A stretch of 64,000 nt of DNA from Maribacter sp. MMG018 (GTDB lineage: Bacteria > Bacteroidota > Bacteroidia > Flavobacteriales > Flavobacteriaceae). The first letter of the stretch is position 1. Every line of letters starts with the position of its first letter. Below are positions 1 through 8,982 of the stretch, in pieces. Under the pieces are notes generated by a model that was given only the letters and a program-made list of their open reading frames with translations, was not told the DNA's origin and did no database searches. Location of the stretch: contig NZ_JAGJEC010000002.1 of assembly GCF_018100785.1 (NCBI RefSeq), positions 496,001 through 560,000 of the forward strand. Direction: 5' to 3'. A program made the position numbers and the translations under genes.

Positions 1-757
1 ATATACTATCGAACACGACCGTGTTGGAGGGGAACAAACTTTCGAAAGCCTTATTTTCTATGAGTTTCGATGGTTTTTCAAAGGGGTTTTTATGGCCGTC
101 CAAAATTAAAATTTTATCACACAATTGAATGGCCATTTCAATTTCATGACTGGTAAATACGATTGTTTTATTGGTTTTGTGGGCTATGGATTTTAAAATT
201 TTAAGTATCTGTACCTTGTGGAACAGATCAAGATGGGTAGTGGGCTCGTCCAATAAAATAATGTCCGTATCCTGCGCCAATGCCCTTGCGATGAGTACCC
301 GTTGCAATTGGCCATCACTTAGTTCGTAACATTTTTTTTGCTTCAGGTTGTCCAGTTCCAATATCTGTACGGCTTCGTTGATTTTCGATTTATCGGTCGG
401 CGATAAATTACCTATCCAATTGGTATAAGGTTGTCTGCCCAGAGCAATAAGCTCAACAACGGTCAAATTTTTAGAAGCAATGGGTTCGGTCAGCACAACA
501 CTTACTTTTTTTGAAAAATCTATAGGAGCAAAGTCGGTTTGTGGTTTTCCTTCAAATAAAATATCTCCCGCTATTTTAGGTTGAAAATTGCCTATAGTTC
601 TTAGTAAGGTAGATTTGCCGATTCCATTTATTCCCACAATGGCCATAAATTCACCCTGACTTGCCTTAAATGAAATATTGTTACATATAGGGGTTGCATT
701 ATAACCTATCGAAAGATCGTTAATATCTAGGGTACTATGTTTATCTGTATTTTTTAT
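1..757 (-). CDS. btuD: ABC transporter ATP-binding protein, B12/siderophore type (partial, C-terminus beyond window)
   Basis: ATPase subunit that would power a BtuCDF-type importer at the inner membrane. The reading frame is open to the window edge, so the C-terminus is missing. Visible motifs are a Walker A of the form GINGIGKST, a signature loop LSDGQLQR and a Walker B ILLDEPTTHLD, as in the FecE/BtuD/HmuV class. It follows the permease gene by a few bases. No ATG, GTG or TTG lies between the upstream in-frame TGA (764-766) and the Walker A region. The only near-start codons are ATT, ATC and ATA at 763-755, and an ATA at 757 sits where related proteins would begin with Met-Lys-Asn. A start at the in-frame ATG near 646 would remove the first strands of the fold. 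The B12 assignment rests on the adjacent riboswitch; haem or siderophore is the alternative. Confidence 0.85.
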   Translation of the reverse strand, partial: MKNTDKHSTLDINDLSIGYNATPICNNISFKASQGEFMAIVGINGIGKSTLLRTIGNFQPKIAGDILFEGKPQTDFAPIDFSKKVSVVLTEPIASKNLTVVELIALGRQPYTNWIGNLSPTDKSKINEAVQILELDNLKQKKCYELSDGQLQRVLIARALAQDTDIILLDEPTTHLDLFHKVQILKILKSIAHKTNKTIVFTSHEIEMAIQLCDKILILDGHKNPFEKPSKLIENKAFESLFPSNTVVFDSI

Positions 758-770
758 GATAATTCAGTAT

Positions 771-1802
771 TTAAAAAACCATTTTTCTTTTTCGTACCAA
801 AAGCCAAATAACGACAGGAGCTCCTATAATGCTGGTTATCGCATTTATGGGAAGAACACTGGCCATACCCGGTAACTGGGCCACAATATCACATATCAAC
901 AATATTATACTGCCATATATTAGTACTGCAGGCACCAAAACTCTATGGTCGGTCGTATTAAAAATTTGCTTGGTCAAATGGGGTACCGCCAATCCAATAA
1001 ATGCAATGGGGCCGGCAAAGGCAGTAACACTGCCAGCTAAGATACCTGCGGCCAAAATAATTAGCAGCCTGGATTTTTTTATGTCTACACCAAGGCTTCT
1101 CGCATAATTTTCTCCCAATAGATATCCATTGAGAGGTTTAATGGAAAGTATGCTCAGTACAATGCCGGTAATGATCGTGATAGAGAGAATACCCAGTTGT
1201 TGCCAAGATAAATTTCCTAGGCTACCAAAAGTCCAATAAATATATTGTTGTAGCTTTTCCGCATCTGTAAAATAGGAAAGGACGCTTACTATGGCTGCAG
1301 TGATGCTACCGAACATTAAACCAATGATCAATAGGGCCATTGTGTCCCTTATTTTAGCAGAAACGCCAATTACCAAGAAAAGCACTAAAAAGCTACCCAA
1401 ACTAGAGGCAATGGCCAATGAAATATCATTAATAAGGGCCAGCGATAAAAAGCTTGATAGAATGGAAGCTCCCATAATAAGTATGGCGGCCCCTAAACTT
1501 GCTCCAGAACTTATTCCCAGTACAAAAGGCCCTGCCAATGGATTTCTAAACAAGGTCTGCATTAAAAGACCGCTTAGGGCCAAACCGCTGCCTACCAGTA
1601 TTGCGGTTATAGCTTTTGGAAAACGATAATTGAATATGATATATTCAAAAGCGGGGTTGTCTATGGTAAATCCAAAAATAGCTTTTAATGTATCTGTAAA
1701 TGAAATGGTTACGGACCCTAAGCTCAAGTTAAGTATAAAGCAAAAGCACAAGACCGCGAAAAGAACCGCAAACCGAAGAAAATATGTTTTCGTTTTATTC
1801 AA
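771..1802 (-). CDS. btuC: ABC transporter permease, BtuC/FecCD family
   Basis: Inner-membrane permease of 343 residues, the usual length for FecCD/BtuC proteins, with many hydrophobic segments. The family hallmarks are present: a segment beginning SGLALSGLLMQTLFRNPLAG near residues 73-92 and a GPIAFIGLAVPH stretch near residue 265 that faces the ATPase. The start is a TTG directly after the stop of the binding-protein gene (TAATTG), and no ATG occurs before residue 81, so translation is probably coupled to the upstream gene. It lies between the binding protein and the ATPase and should form the transmembrane channel for B12 (inferred from the riboswitch). Confidence 0.9.
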   Translation of the reverse strand: MNKTKTYFLRFAVLFAVLCFCFILNLSLGSVTISFTDTLKAIFGFTIDNPAFEYIIFNYRFPKAITAILVGSGLALSGLLMQTLFRNPLAGPFVLGISSGASLGAAILIMGASILSSFLSLALINDISLAIASSLGSFLVLFLVIGVSAKIRDTMALLIIGLMFGSITAAIVSVLSYFTDAEKLQQYIYWTFGSLGNLSWQQLGILSITIITGIVLSILSIKPLNGYLLGENYARSLGVDIKKSRLLIILAAGILAGSVTAFAGPIAFIGLAVPHLTKQIFNTTDHRVLVPAVLIYGSIILLICDIVAQLPGMASVLPINAITSIIGAPVVIWLLVRKRKMVF

Positions 1803-2948
1803 TTATTTCAATGGCTTAAAAAAGAATGGTTCATGTTTTGGCAAAAGTCCTGGATGCAAAATATGAATCAGGTCCTTTAGTACCAAATCGGGTCTTTGGG
1901 GAGCAAGTTCATAATACAACAGGCCTCCTGTTTCACCTACAGTGCTTGAAAAAGTATATATTTTTTTATTTTGAAAAGCATCAAATTGTTTATAGTGTTC
2001 GCTGGAACTGGACATATCTTCATAACCTACAAATTGGGCCGGGGATATCCAATATTCCGCATTTTTTGCTTTTTGCAGTACGTGTTCCCAACTAAGTGAC
2101 AAGCTACCGGTTTCGGTTGTTTCTTTCCACAGATAATCTGCATTGGCATCATTTATAAACTGGGCTGCCCAGCTATTGCCACCGGGAAGATACCAAACAT
2201 CTTTATACATGGCCCCACTAAGCACCGTAGGGCTATGCGATGCGCTTTTTGCAATCTGTTTTGCAGATAGATAGCCTTTTTCTATATCGGAAAAAATTTG
2301 CGCTGCTTCTTTTTCCTTATTAAAAAATGGGGCAAAAAATTTGATCCATTCGGCCTTTCCCAATGGTGTTTCCTCCGTCCAATCACCATTATATACCACG
2401 GGGATATTGGACCGTTCTATATTTTCATAGGCACGGTTCTGCGCATTGATACCAAAACCGACCACAAGATCAGGCCGTAAAGATATTACCATTTCGGTAT
2501 TAATGGTCTCGTTGTTTCCCAATTCAATAATCTGGCCGCTTTCTATGCGTTTTCTAGCTTCTTTTGATGAAATGTATTGTGTATCGGGGAATCCGGTTAA
2601 TTTATCCAGCTCATTTAAAGCTTCCAACGCAGGAATGTGGGTTGTGGAAGTGACTACCACGGTTTGGATAGGAACCGGTATTATGGCATCAAAATCGGTT
2701 TTGTTAAGGTTGATCGTGCCCGCTTTTTCTTTTGGCACCAGTGCATATGTGAAAGAAGCTTCAGCATTGGGCCAAGGCGAAGTCAACTCTATAATGGTAA
2801 CACCGTCGGTCGTTTTTTTCAAGGTAAACCCCTGAGCATATTCAATAGGGTCAGCTTCAGCATTGTATTGGGGTGGTTTTGTTTCTTTTTTCTCGGATTT
2901 ACATCCAAAAACAAACAACAGGGCAATGAAATAAAAAATCTGTTTCAA
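1803..2948 (-). CDS. btuF: Periplasmic cobalamin/siderophore-binding lipoprotein (BtuF/FepB-like)
   Basis: Substrate-binding component of the importer. The 381-residue protein begins with a short hydrophobic segment ending in a lipobox (FVFGC, Cys16), so it is probably a lipid-anchored periplasmic protein. The middle and C-terminal parts follow the class III binding-protein pattern of two lobes: a region near residue 150 (ETINTEMVISLRPDLVVGFG) resembles the conserved segment after the first lobe, and a VLSGAMYKDVWYLPGGNSW segment lies in the second. It is the first gene of the btuFCD operon and is divergent from btuB. Ligand specificity cannot be read from the sequence; cobalamin is inferred from the neighbouring riboswitch and BtuB. 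Confidence 0.85.
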   Translation of the reverse strand: MKQIFYFIALLFVFGCKSEKKETKPPQYNAEADPIEYAQGFTLKKTTDGVTIIELTSPWPNAEASFTYALVPKEKAGTINLNKTDFDAIIPVPIQTVVVTSTTHIPALEALNELDKLTGFPDTQYISSKEARKRIESGQIIELGNNETINTEMVISLRPDLVVGFGINAQNRAYENIERSNIPVVYNGDWTEETPLGKAEWIKFFAPFFNKEKEAAQIFSDIEKGYLSAKQIAKSASHSPTVLSGAMYKDVWYLPGGNSWAAQFINDANADYLWKETTETGSLSLSWEHVLQKAKNAEYWISPAQFVGYEDMSSSSEHYKQFDAFQNKKIYTFSSTVGETGGLLYYELAPQRPDLVLKDLIHILHPGLLPKHEPFFFKPLK

Positions 2949-2976
2949 AAGATGGTGGTTTTTATAAATGCTTTTT

Positions 2977-2984
2977 CAAAAGTA
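2977..2984 (-). promoter_or_regulatory. Candidate -7 element for btuFCD
   Basis: Reads TACTTTTG on the minus strand, an exact match to the Bacteroidota TAnnTTTG element, about 29 bases before the btuF start. No convincing -33 TTG is seen at the usual spacing. Confidence 0.45.
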
Positions 2985-2998
2985 ATATTATTTAACTC

Positions 2999-3032
2999 TT
3001 GCCTATAAAAATGGACAAAATGTTTATTTTCG
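2999..3032 (+). promoter_or_regulatory. Candidate promoter for the riboswitch-btuB transcript
   Basis: TTG at 2999-3001 and TATTTTCG at 3025-3032, separated by 23 bases, one mismatch from TAnnTTTG. The position just upstream of the aptamer is right for a riboswitch leader. Confidence 0.35.
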
Positions 3033-3042
3033 CCCCGAATTT

Positions 3043-3222
3043 TGGTTCAAGATGGTTTTTACATAACTGTTTTGATTAAAAGGGAATCCGGTGAAAAACC
3101 GGAACTGTTCCCGCAACTGTAAGCTCAGCCGTTTATCGGCACTTATTGTAGACTTCAAGACCACTGGTTTTTATAGACCGGGAAGGTAAACAATAAGATG
3201 CAAGTCAGGAGACCTGCCAAAT
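3043..3222 (+). ncRNA. Cobalamin (adenosylcobalamin) riboswitch
   Basis: Leader element that binds a B12 coenzyme and represses the downstream gene. The core blocks are visible in order: a GGGAA...CCGGTGAAAAACCGG...GTTCCC hairpin from 3082, the GCAACTGTAAGC block after it, a CCACTGG...CCGGGAAGG segment around 3161-3186, and the B12 box GCAAGTCAGGAGACCTGCC at 3200-3218. No strong intrinsic terminator follows before the btuB start at 3308, so control is more likely by masking translation initiation than by attenuation; this is inference. The 359-base gap between btuF and btuB is accounted for by this element and the divergent promoters. Confidence 0.95.
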
Positions 3223-3307
3223 TCAAACAACTATTGTTAAACTTTCGGGATAAAGGTTTACGTATGGGTACAGACATACTATTCGCTCGAACAAGAGATT
3301 TAAAAAA

Positions 3308-5185
3308 ATGAACAAAAAACTTGTAGGTTTTGGTGGCTTGGCATTGCTATGCACCAACGTAATTGCACAGCAAGTAGTGCAAAATGATTCTATTTCGGTC
3401 CAGCAATTGGACGAAGTGGTCGTAAGTGATTCTCGTTTTAAATTAAAAAGGGAAAATTCAGGTAAAACGGTGATTAAAATTTCAGCCGAAGAATTGGAAA
3501 GAAACCAAGGGCGTTCGGTGGCCGAGATTATTAACACTAAAAGTGGATTAGAGGTAAATGGTAGCAGAAGTTATGCGGGACAGAATATTTCTGTGTACGC
3601 AAGAGGCGGAAACAATCGTCAGGTTCTGGTGATCATTGATGGTATACAGGTATCGGACCCTTCTAATGTAAGTGCCGAATATGACCTTCGTTTGTTGAAC
3701 ACTTCACAAATTGAAAGTATAGAGATCATAAAAGGGGCTTCCAGTACCCTTTATGGCAACTCTGCAGCAACGGCTGTCATCAATATAACAACTAAAAAGG
3801 CAAAAGAAGATGGCTTGGCTTTAGATGTGTTGTCAAGTGTTGGCACCAATCAACCAGAGAACGATCAGAATTATAATATTTCCGATTTTTCCAATACGGT
3901 TACTATTACTGCCAAAGAGGGAGGTTTAACTGTCTTGGCCTCTGGTGGGCATCAATATACCGATGGTTTGTCTGCAGCGGTCGGAGAGGAGGCCGACGAT
4001 TTTTCTAGAATAGACGGTACTGTTAAAATAGGGTATCGGTTCTCTAACAAGTTAGATCTAACGGCATCCGCTTTTTACAACAAACTAAATGCGGAGTACG
4101 ATAATGGGTTTCCTATAGAGGATGCAGATTTTTATTATAAAGGAGAGCAGTCTCGATTTGGTCTTGCGGGAACTTACTTTTACAAGAACGGGGAAATACA
4201 TGCAAATACTGCTTTTAACCAGATAAATAGGGAGTTTGTTTCGAATTTTCCTTCGGCGTATGATTCTGAGTCTTTAGTGTTCGATGTATTTAATAAATAT
4301 ACTTTTAATAAGAATCTACACACTGTTCTAGGGGTAAACTATGTTGATGGCAAAACACTGTTCGATGAAGAGAAAAATGCGAATAATTTTGATCCCTATG
4401 CGAATGTTGTCTATGTAAGTGATTTTGGTCTAAACTTGAATATTGGGGCAAGGTTGAACAATCATAGCGAATATGGCAGTAATCTCATTTATAACATTAA
4501 CCCTTCTTACCGTGTTAGGGTCAACGATGGGTATATTAAGGTGATGGGCTCTTACGCAACATCGTACATAGCGCCGAACCTTTCGCAGTTGTATGGCCCG
4601 TATGGTGCCAACCCTGATTTGGAACCCGAAGAAGATACGACCATAGAGGGAGGCTTAGAGGTGAAATTTTCTGATTGGCTAAGGTTGAGTGGAATCTATT
4701 TTAATAGAAGGGAAGAAGGGCGTATCGGTTATGTTACCATTAACCCAGAAACGTTCGAAAGTCAGTACAGAAATATTCTAGAGGATGTTAATTTGTCCGG
4801 TATAGAGATAGAGCTGCAGGCAAAACCCATAAAGAATATGGATGTTTCCGCTAATTACACCTTAACGGAAGCAGAGGAGGATCTGGCTTTGAGAATACCA
4901 AAGAACAAGATCAATGCAACAGTAGGGTATACTTTTGGAAACAAGACCTATGCTTCTGTGATGTACCAAAATGTCTCTAGCCGAACCGATACTGATTTTA
5001 TTACCTATAGTACCGTAGATTTAGAGCCTTTTAGTCTTGTGGACCTTTATTTGAAACATGAGGTTTGCGATCAATTTAGTTTTTTTATATCGGTCAACAA
5101 TATCTTCAACGAAGAGTATGTAGAGATACTTAATTATACTACGAAAGGAAGAAACGTTCGTATAGGAATGAATTTAAAATTATAA
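3308..5185 (+). CDS. btuB: TonB-dependent outer-membrane receptor, BtuB-like
   Basis: Outer-membrane beta-barrel (625 residues) for TonB-driven uptake, very probably of vitamin B12. It has a signal peptide ending near Ala20, a TonB box LDEVVVSD at residues 34-41, and a plug domain containing QVLVIIDGIQVSDP and the segment IESIEIIKGASSTLYG typical of TonB receptors. The C-terminus ends in an aromatic-rich strand and a final Leu-Lys-Leu. The length matches BtuB (about 600) rather than large SusC-type receptors. Regulation by B12 follows from the riboswitch immediately upstream. Its partner importer genes are divergent on the other strand. Confidence 0.93.
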   Translation: MNKKLVGFGGLALLCTNVIAQQVVQNDSISVQQLDEVVVSDSRFKLKRENSGKTVIKISAEELERNQGRSVAEIINTKSGLEVNGSRSYAGQNISVYARGGNNRQVLVIIDGIQVSDPSNVSAEYDLRLLNTSQIESIEIIKGASSTLYGNSAATAVINITTKKAKEDGLALDVLSSVGTNQPENDQNYNISDFSNTVTITAKEGGLTVLASGGHQYTDGLSAAVGEEADDFSRIDGTVKIGYRFSNKLDLTASAFYNKLNAEYDNGFPIEDADFYYKGEQSRFGLAGTYFYKNGEIHANTAFNQINREFVSNFPSAYDSESLVFDVFNKYTFNKNLHTVLGVNYVDGKTLFDEEKNANNFDPYANVVYVSDFGLNLNIGARLNNHSEYGSNLIYNINPSYRVRVNDGYIKVMGSYATSYIAPNLSQLYGPYGANPDLEPEEDTTIEGGLEVKFSDWLRLSGIYFNRREEGRIGYVTINPETFESQYRNILEDVNLSGIEIELQAKPIKNMDVSANYTLTEAEEDLALRIPKNKINATVGYTFGNKTYASVMYQNVSSRTDTDFITYSTVDLEPFSLVDLYLKHEVCDQFSFFISVNNIFNEEYVEILNYTTKGRNVRIGMNLKL

Positions 5186-5191
5186 ACAAGG

Positions 5192-5219
5192 AAAAGGCGG
5201 CTAAAAAGCCGCCTTTTTT
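5192..5219 (+). terminator. Rho-independent terminator of btuB
   Basis: Stem GGCGGC/GCCGCC extended by A/T pairs with a short loop, followed by a run of T, 7 bases after the btuB stop codon. Confidence 0.9.
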
Positions 5220-5238
5220 AATTTTTTTTGATTATTCT

Positions 5239-6699
5239 TTATTCCAAGTTGGTGTTGTAATGTGTGTCGTCAATCATTTTATCCTTGAAAGGACTATACC
5301 TTTTAGAGCTACTAAAAATTTCAATGGGGTTTTGGACCGTGAAGTCCGTTTTTCCGGTAGTTCCCGTTATCTCTTGAATCGCACGGGCCAATAAGGGCTC
5401 GTTCAAATCTCCTAGAATTCCCAAATTATCATAATCTTCCTTAAGTAGAATATCCGGTACCAACCCACTGGTAAAGTCAGAGAAACCATCTGCATTTTCA
5501 TTTCGGCCCAAAAGGGGCTGTATGGCCCATTCGTTGTTCGAATTTATTTGGTTTACCCTACTTGGGGTATATAGGTAAGAGTTTTCCCTATCATCTACCA
5601 AAGTAGTGGAAAACTCATTTTTTCCCCGTGTTACATCACCAATATGTACAATATCCATATAAGGTTCTAAACTATTGATCAAAAGCTCACTGGCCGAAGC
5701 GGAGCTGGCCGTGGTTAGGACATATAGTTTTGATAGTCGTAAAGGGTCGATAGTATTACCTTCAACTTCATTAGTAAAATATACCTCTAACTGGCTTTCC
5801 GAAAGTTGTTCTTGAACCTTGTCATTGTACCTTTTTCTTAAGAACAGATTGCTATTGTCCGTATCATAGATCATACTGGCCAGTAGTCTTGTAGTGTTTA
5901 CGGACCCACCAGGATTATATCGTAGGTCCAACACCAGTTCTGTTATACCTACATCTTTTAAGCCAGCGATGGCATCATATAGATCGTTGTCATATTCATT
6001 GGTAAACTGGTTGTACATTAGGTAACCGATTGTAATACCGTTTATCTCAAATGATTTGGAAATAAATACCGGGTTTTCTGCAAGGGCCTCTTGTTTGGTC
6101 AATGATACTTCCTCGTCATTTTGTACTACATCGCCATTGGCAAAATCGGCCATATTCAACACATAAGTGTCATTATCCCCAAATAGTAGGTCGGCATAGT
6201 TATTGATCGTAAGTGTCTGCCCGTCTACACCGGTAAAAAGGTCTCCTCTTTTAATGTTCTTGGTAGCTGCATCAGAATTCGCTACAATATATCGTACGTA
6301 CCCGAATACTTCATCGCTATTGGCCTTACGCACCAATCCAAATTCTAATCCGTTACTTCTAGAGATACCTGCCAAAGATTGCGTTAATACCCTATAATCG
6401 GAATTGTAGAAACTAAATCTGTCCTCAATATATAGAAGTTTATTGTCGAAAAAGGCTCCGGGGTCATCTTCAGACTCTAAGAATGCGGTATAGGTTTCAG
6501 AATCGGCAAACCTATCGTCTGCCAAATCTGGCATATCCGCTTGCCAGAAATACCAAAAGTTCATTGCTTTCCACATAAAGTCTTGTACGGTTACATCTGC
6601 AGAGGACAATGGATCTATGGTACCTGGAATACTGAGCTCATCGTCTTTGGAACAAGAGATGACGATTACCGTTAAAAATAAAATTAAGAACCTTTTCAT
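5239..6699 (-). CDS. S41 family peptidase lipoprotein (copy 1)
   Basis: Secreted serine protease of the C-terminal-processing (tail-specific) class, 486 residues. The N-terminus has a lipobox (VIVISC, Cys16). A PDZ-like region spans about residues 105-200, followed by the peptidase core with LVLDLRYNPGGS near 256-266. The catalytic Ser-Lys dyad is visible as Ser335 in SASE and Lys360 in RGKN, with the family spacing of 25 residues. It lies 27 bases downstream of a paralogue on the same strand, probably one operon. The substrate is unknown; such lipoproteins occur widely in Bacteroidota. Confidence 0.88.
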   Translation of the reverse strand: MKRFLILFLTVIVISCSKDDELSIPGTIDPLSSADVTVQDFMWKAMNFWYFWQADMPDLADDRFADSETYTAFLESEDDPGAFFDNKLLYIEDRFSFYNSDYRVLTQSLAGISRSNGLEFGLVRKANSDEVFGYVRYIVANSDAATKNIKRGDLFTGVDGQTLTINNYADLLFGDNDTYVLNMADFANGDVVQNDEEVSLTKQEALAENPVFISKSFEINGITIGYLMYNQFTNEYDNDLYDAIAGLKDVGITELVLDLRYNPGGSVNTTRLLASMIYDTDNSNLFLRKRYNDKVQEQLSESQLEVYFTNEVEGNTIDPLRLSKLYVLTTASSASASELLINSLEPYMDIVHIGDVTRGKNEFSTTLVDDRENSYLYTPSRVNQINSNNEWAIQPLLGRNENADGFSDFTSGLVPDILLKEDYDNLGILGDLNEPLLARAIQEITGTTGKTDFTVQNPIEIFSSSKRYSPFKDKMIDDTHYNTNLE

Positions 6700-6726
6700 T
6701 ATAGGTAGAACTTTGAAAGCTGTGTT

Positions 6727-8241
6727 TTATTTTAGTTTATCTATAGGATTTTTAGAGACTCGTCTCAAATTATCCAAAATAAGAACGTTTTTTCTGTCGT
6801 CGAACAGTTTAGAGCTAGAGACCAGATTGGCCGGCATTACCACTTCAAAACTTCTTTTGGCACTAATACCGGTAATTTCTTCTATGGCCTTGGCCAATAA
6901 TGGTTCATCGGGATCACCTAATGTGCCTAATTTGGTTACATCCTCTTCTAGTTCTATGTCAGGAATCAGACCATCGGCATAATCAGAGAAACCTGCACTG
7001 TTTTCGACCCTGCTTACTATAGGTTGTAGCGCCCACTGGTTATCCGGATTAATTTGGTCTTCCGTTTCTTCGTCATAAAAATTGCCATTTTCCGGATTAT
7101 CCACAAAAGTGATCGACCCTTGGTTTTTACCAACAGTTGTGGTTCCGATATGTACTACTTCCATATATGGCTCTAGCCCTACCATGACCAATTCACTTGC
7201 CGAAGCCGAAGAATCTGTGGCAAGAATATACACTTTACTCAAGTTTAAAGTGTTTAAAGGCGTATCTGTATTACCAAACAACGTACCGGTAGTGGCCACG
7301 AAATTATTATCGAGTTCCCCTTCTTCGAAAAGGGCCTGTAATTTTGCGTTATATCTAGTGGTGTACAACAAATCGCTGGTATTGGTACCGTATATAAGGC
7401 TGGCCAATATTTCGGCCGTAGATCCGCTACCTCCCAAATTGTATCGTAGGTCTAGAACAAGATCGGTAACATTCTGACTCTTAAACTCTCCAAAAACTTC
7501 GTTAAGAGCCTCACCAGATCCCCCTATAAACGAATTGTACATAAGGTAGCCGATTCTTTTATCCCCAATGTTAAGAACGGTATTGGTTAAAATAGGATCT
7601 TCGACCAAACCTTCTTGTTTTGTAAGAGAGACCTCTTTACCATTGGGACTAATAGTATTGTCCTCGATGGTGGCCATATTTAGAACATAAGTATCGTTAT
7701 CTCCGAAAAGTAAATCGTAGTAATTGTCCACCGTAAGGTCGATTCCGTTTACACCTATAAAATAATCACCCCTTTTAATATCTTTCGTAGCTGCATCGGA
7801 ACCTTTTACCACATATTGTACAAATCCGAAAACGTCATCGGTATTCCCGATTCGGCTAAGGCCGAACTCTAATCCGTTACTTTTTGATATACCTGAAAGG
7901 TAGTTCGTTAATTCCCTGTAATCATCGCTATAAAATGTAAAGCGGTCTTCTTCATAAAGAAGTTCGTCTATTAAAAAATCTTCGGGATCCTTATGTTCGG
8001 CCAAATAACTTTCATATTCTGTTTGGGTGGCAAAACGGTCATCTGCCAAAACGGGTACATCACCTTGCCAATAATAATAAGCATTTAAGGTTTGCCACAT
8101 AAAATCCTGTACCTGAATATCAACTTCTTCAGCAACTTCATCGTCGGTAACTTCCTCTTCAACTACTGGGTTGTCATCATTTTTTTTACAAGAGACAACG
8201 ATTATCCCTAAAAATAACAGGTGGAAAAAATACTTCTTCAT
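6727..8241 (-). CDS. S41 family peptidase lipoprotein (copy 2)
   Basis: Paralogue of the gene just downstream, with the same layout over 504 residues: lipobox IIVVSC (Cys18), an acidic linker at about 26-45, a conserved QDFMW segment, a PDZ-like region, LVLDLRYNLGGS near 261-272, and catalytic Ser347 (SASE) with Lys372 (GKN), again 25 apart. Many segments are shared nearly unchanged with the first copy (for example LLFGDNDTYVLNMA), so this is a tandem duplication in which both copies have kept their active sites. It is divergent from an ECF sigma factor gene, with 231 bases between them. Confidence 0.88.
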   Translation of the reverse strand: MKKYFFHLLFLGIIVVSCKKNDDNPVVEEEVTDDEVAEEVDIQVQDFMWQTLNAYYYWQGDVPVLADDRFATQTEYESYLAEHKDPEDFLIDELLYEEDRFTFYSDDYRELTNYLSGISKSNGLEFGLSRIGNTDDVFGFVQYVVKGSDAATKDIKRGDYFIGVNGIDLTVDNYYDLLFGDNDTYVLNMATIEDNTISPNGKEVSLTKQEGLVEDPILTNTVLNIGDKRIGYLMYNSFIGGSGEALNEVFGEFKSQNVTDLVLDLRYNLGGSGSTAEILASLIYGTNTSDLLYTTRYNAKLQALFEEGELDNNFVATTGTLFGNTDTPLNTLNLSKVYILATDSSASASELVMVGLEPYMEVVHIGTTTVGKNQGSITFVDNPENGNFYDEETEDQINPDNQWALQPIVSRVENSAGFSDYADGLIPDIELEEDVTKLGTLGDPDEPLLAKAIEEITGISAKRSFEVVMPANLVSSSKLFDDRKNVLILDNLRRVSKNPIDKLK

Positions 8242-8472
8242 AAATTCTTTTTGTTTTTATTAAAGTCCTTTGAACAAGTATTATACCAATAATGAGATGT
8301 AAAATAATCGTAGGGGACTTTAGGTAATTAATTATTATACGTAATAAACATTGATAAGAGATGTTAAATTTACCTAGATGAAACAGAAAAAAAAATTAAT
8401 TGTAACAAAATTCGTTTAACCTCGTCTTCCTAATATAAACCGGTAATAAGGTTTATGGACAACTAAACCAGC

Positions 8473-8982
8473 ATGAAACAAGGGGAATTTTTAAATGTGG
8501 TAATGCCTTTTAAGGATAAATTATACCGACTGGCGAAACGTCTTTTGGTCTCTAGTGAGGAGGCAGAAGATGCCACACAAGAAATTTTGTTGAAGTTGTG
8601 GGCCAAAAAGAAATCAATGGCCAATTACAAAAATGTAGAGGCTTTTGCCATGACAATGACTAAGAATTTTTGTTTAGATCGCTTAAAGTCGAAACAGGCA
8701 GGTAATTTAAAATTGGTTCATAGTAATTATAAGGAAGAAGGCACAAGCTTACAAAACCAAGTAGAGGCACGAGATAGTATAAGTTGGGTAGAGAGAATAA
8801 TGGAGGAGTTGCCCGAACAACAAAAAATGGTATTGCAGTTGCGAGATGTAGAGCAATATGAATATGATGAAATTGAAGCATTGTTGGGTATGAAGCCAAC
8901 GGCTATACGAGTAGCTCTATCTAGGGCAAGAAAAACAGTAAGAGAAAAATTAATGGAAAAACATAGTTATGGAATTGGATAA
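8473..8982 (+). CDS. RNA polymerase ECF-type sigma factor
   Basis: Alternative sigma factor of 169 residues. Region 2 (about 9-75) contains the LAKRLLVSSEEAEDATQEILLKLW-type core-binding pattern, and region 4 (about 110-165) has LPEQQKMVLQLRDVEQYEYDEIA-like helices ending in a helix-turn-helix (AIRVALSRARKTVREKL). The following membrane-protein gene overlaps it by 14 bases, the usual arrangement of an ECF sigma with its anti-sigma factor. The three DUF4252-type genes downstream are probable members of its operon or regulon. Confidence 0.9.
   Translation: MKQGEFLNVVMPFKDKLYRLAKRLLVSSEEAEDATQEILLKLWAKKKSMANYKNVEAFAMTMTKNFCLDRLKSKQAGNLKLVHSNYKEEGTSLQNQVEARDSISWVERIMEELPEQQKMVLQLRDVEQYEYDEIEALLGMKPTAIRVALSRARKTVREKLMEKHSYGIG

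Noticed and set aside
5239-8241. S41 gene pair as a fragment of a mobile element or toxin cluster
   Set aside because: Both genes are intact, base composition matches the neighbours, and no repeats, integrase or immunity genes are present.
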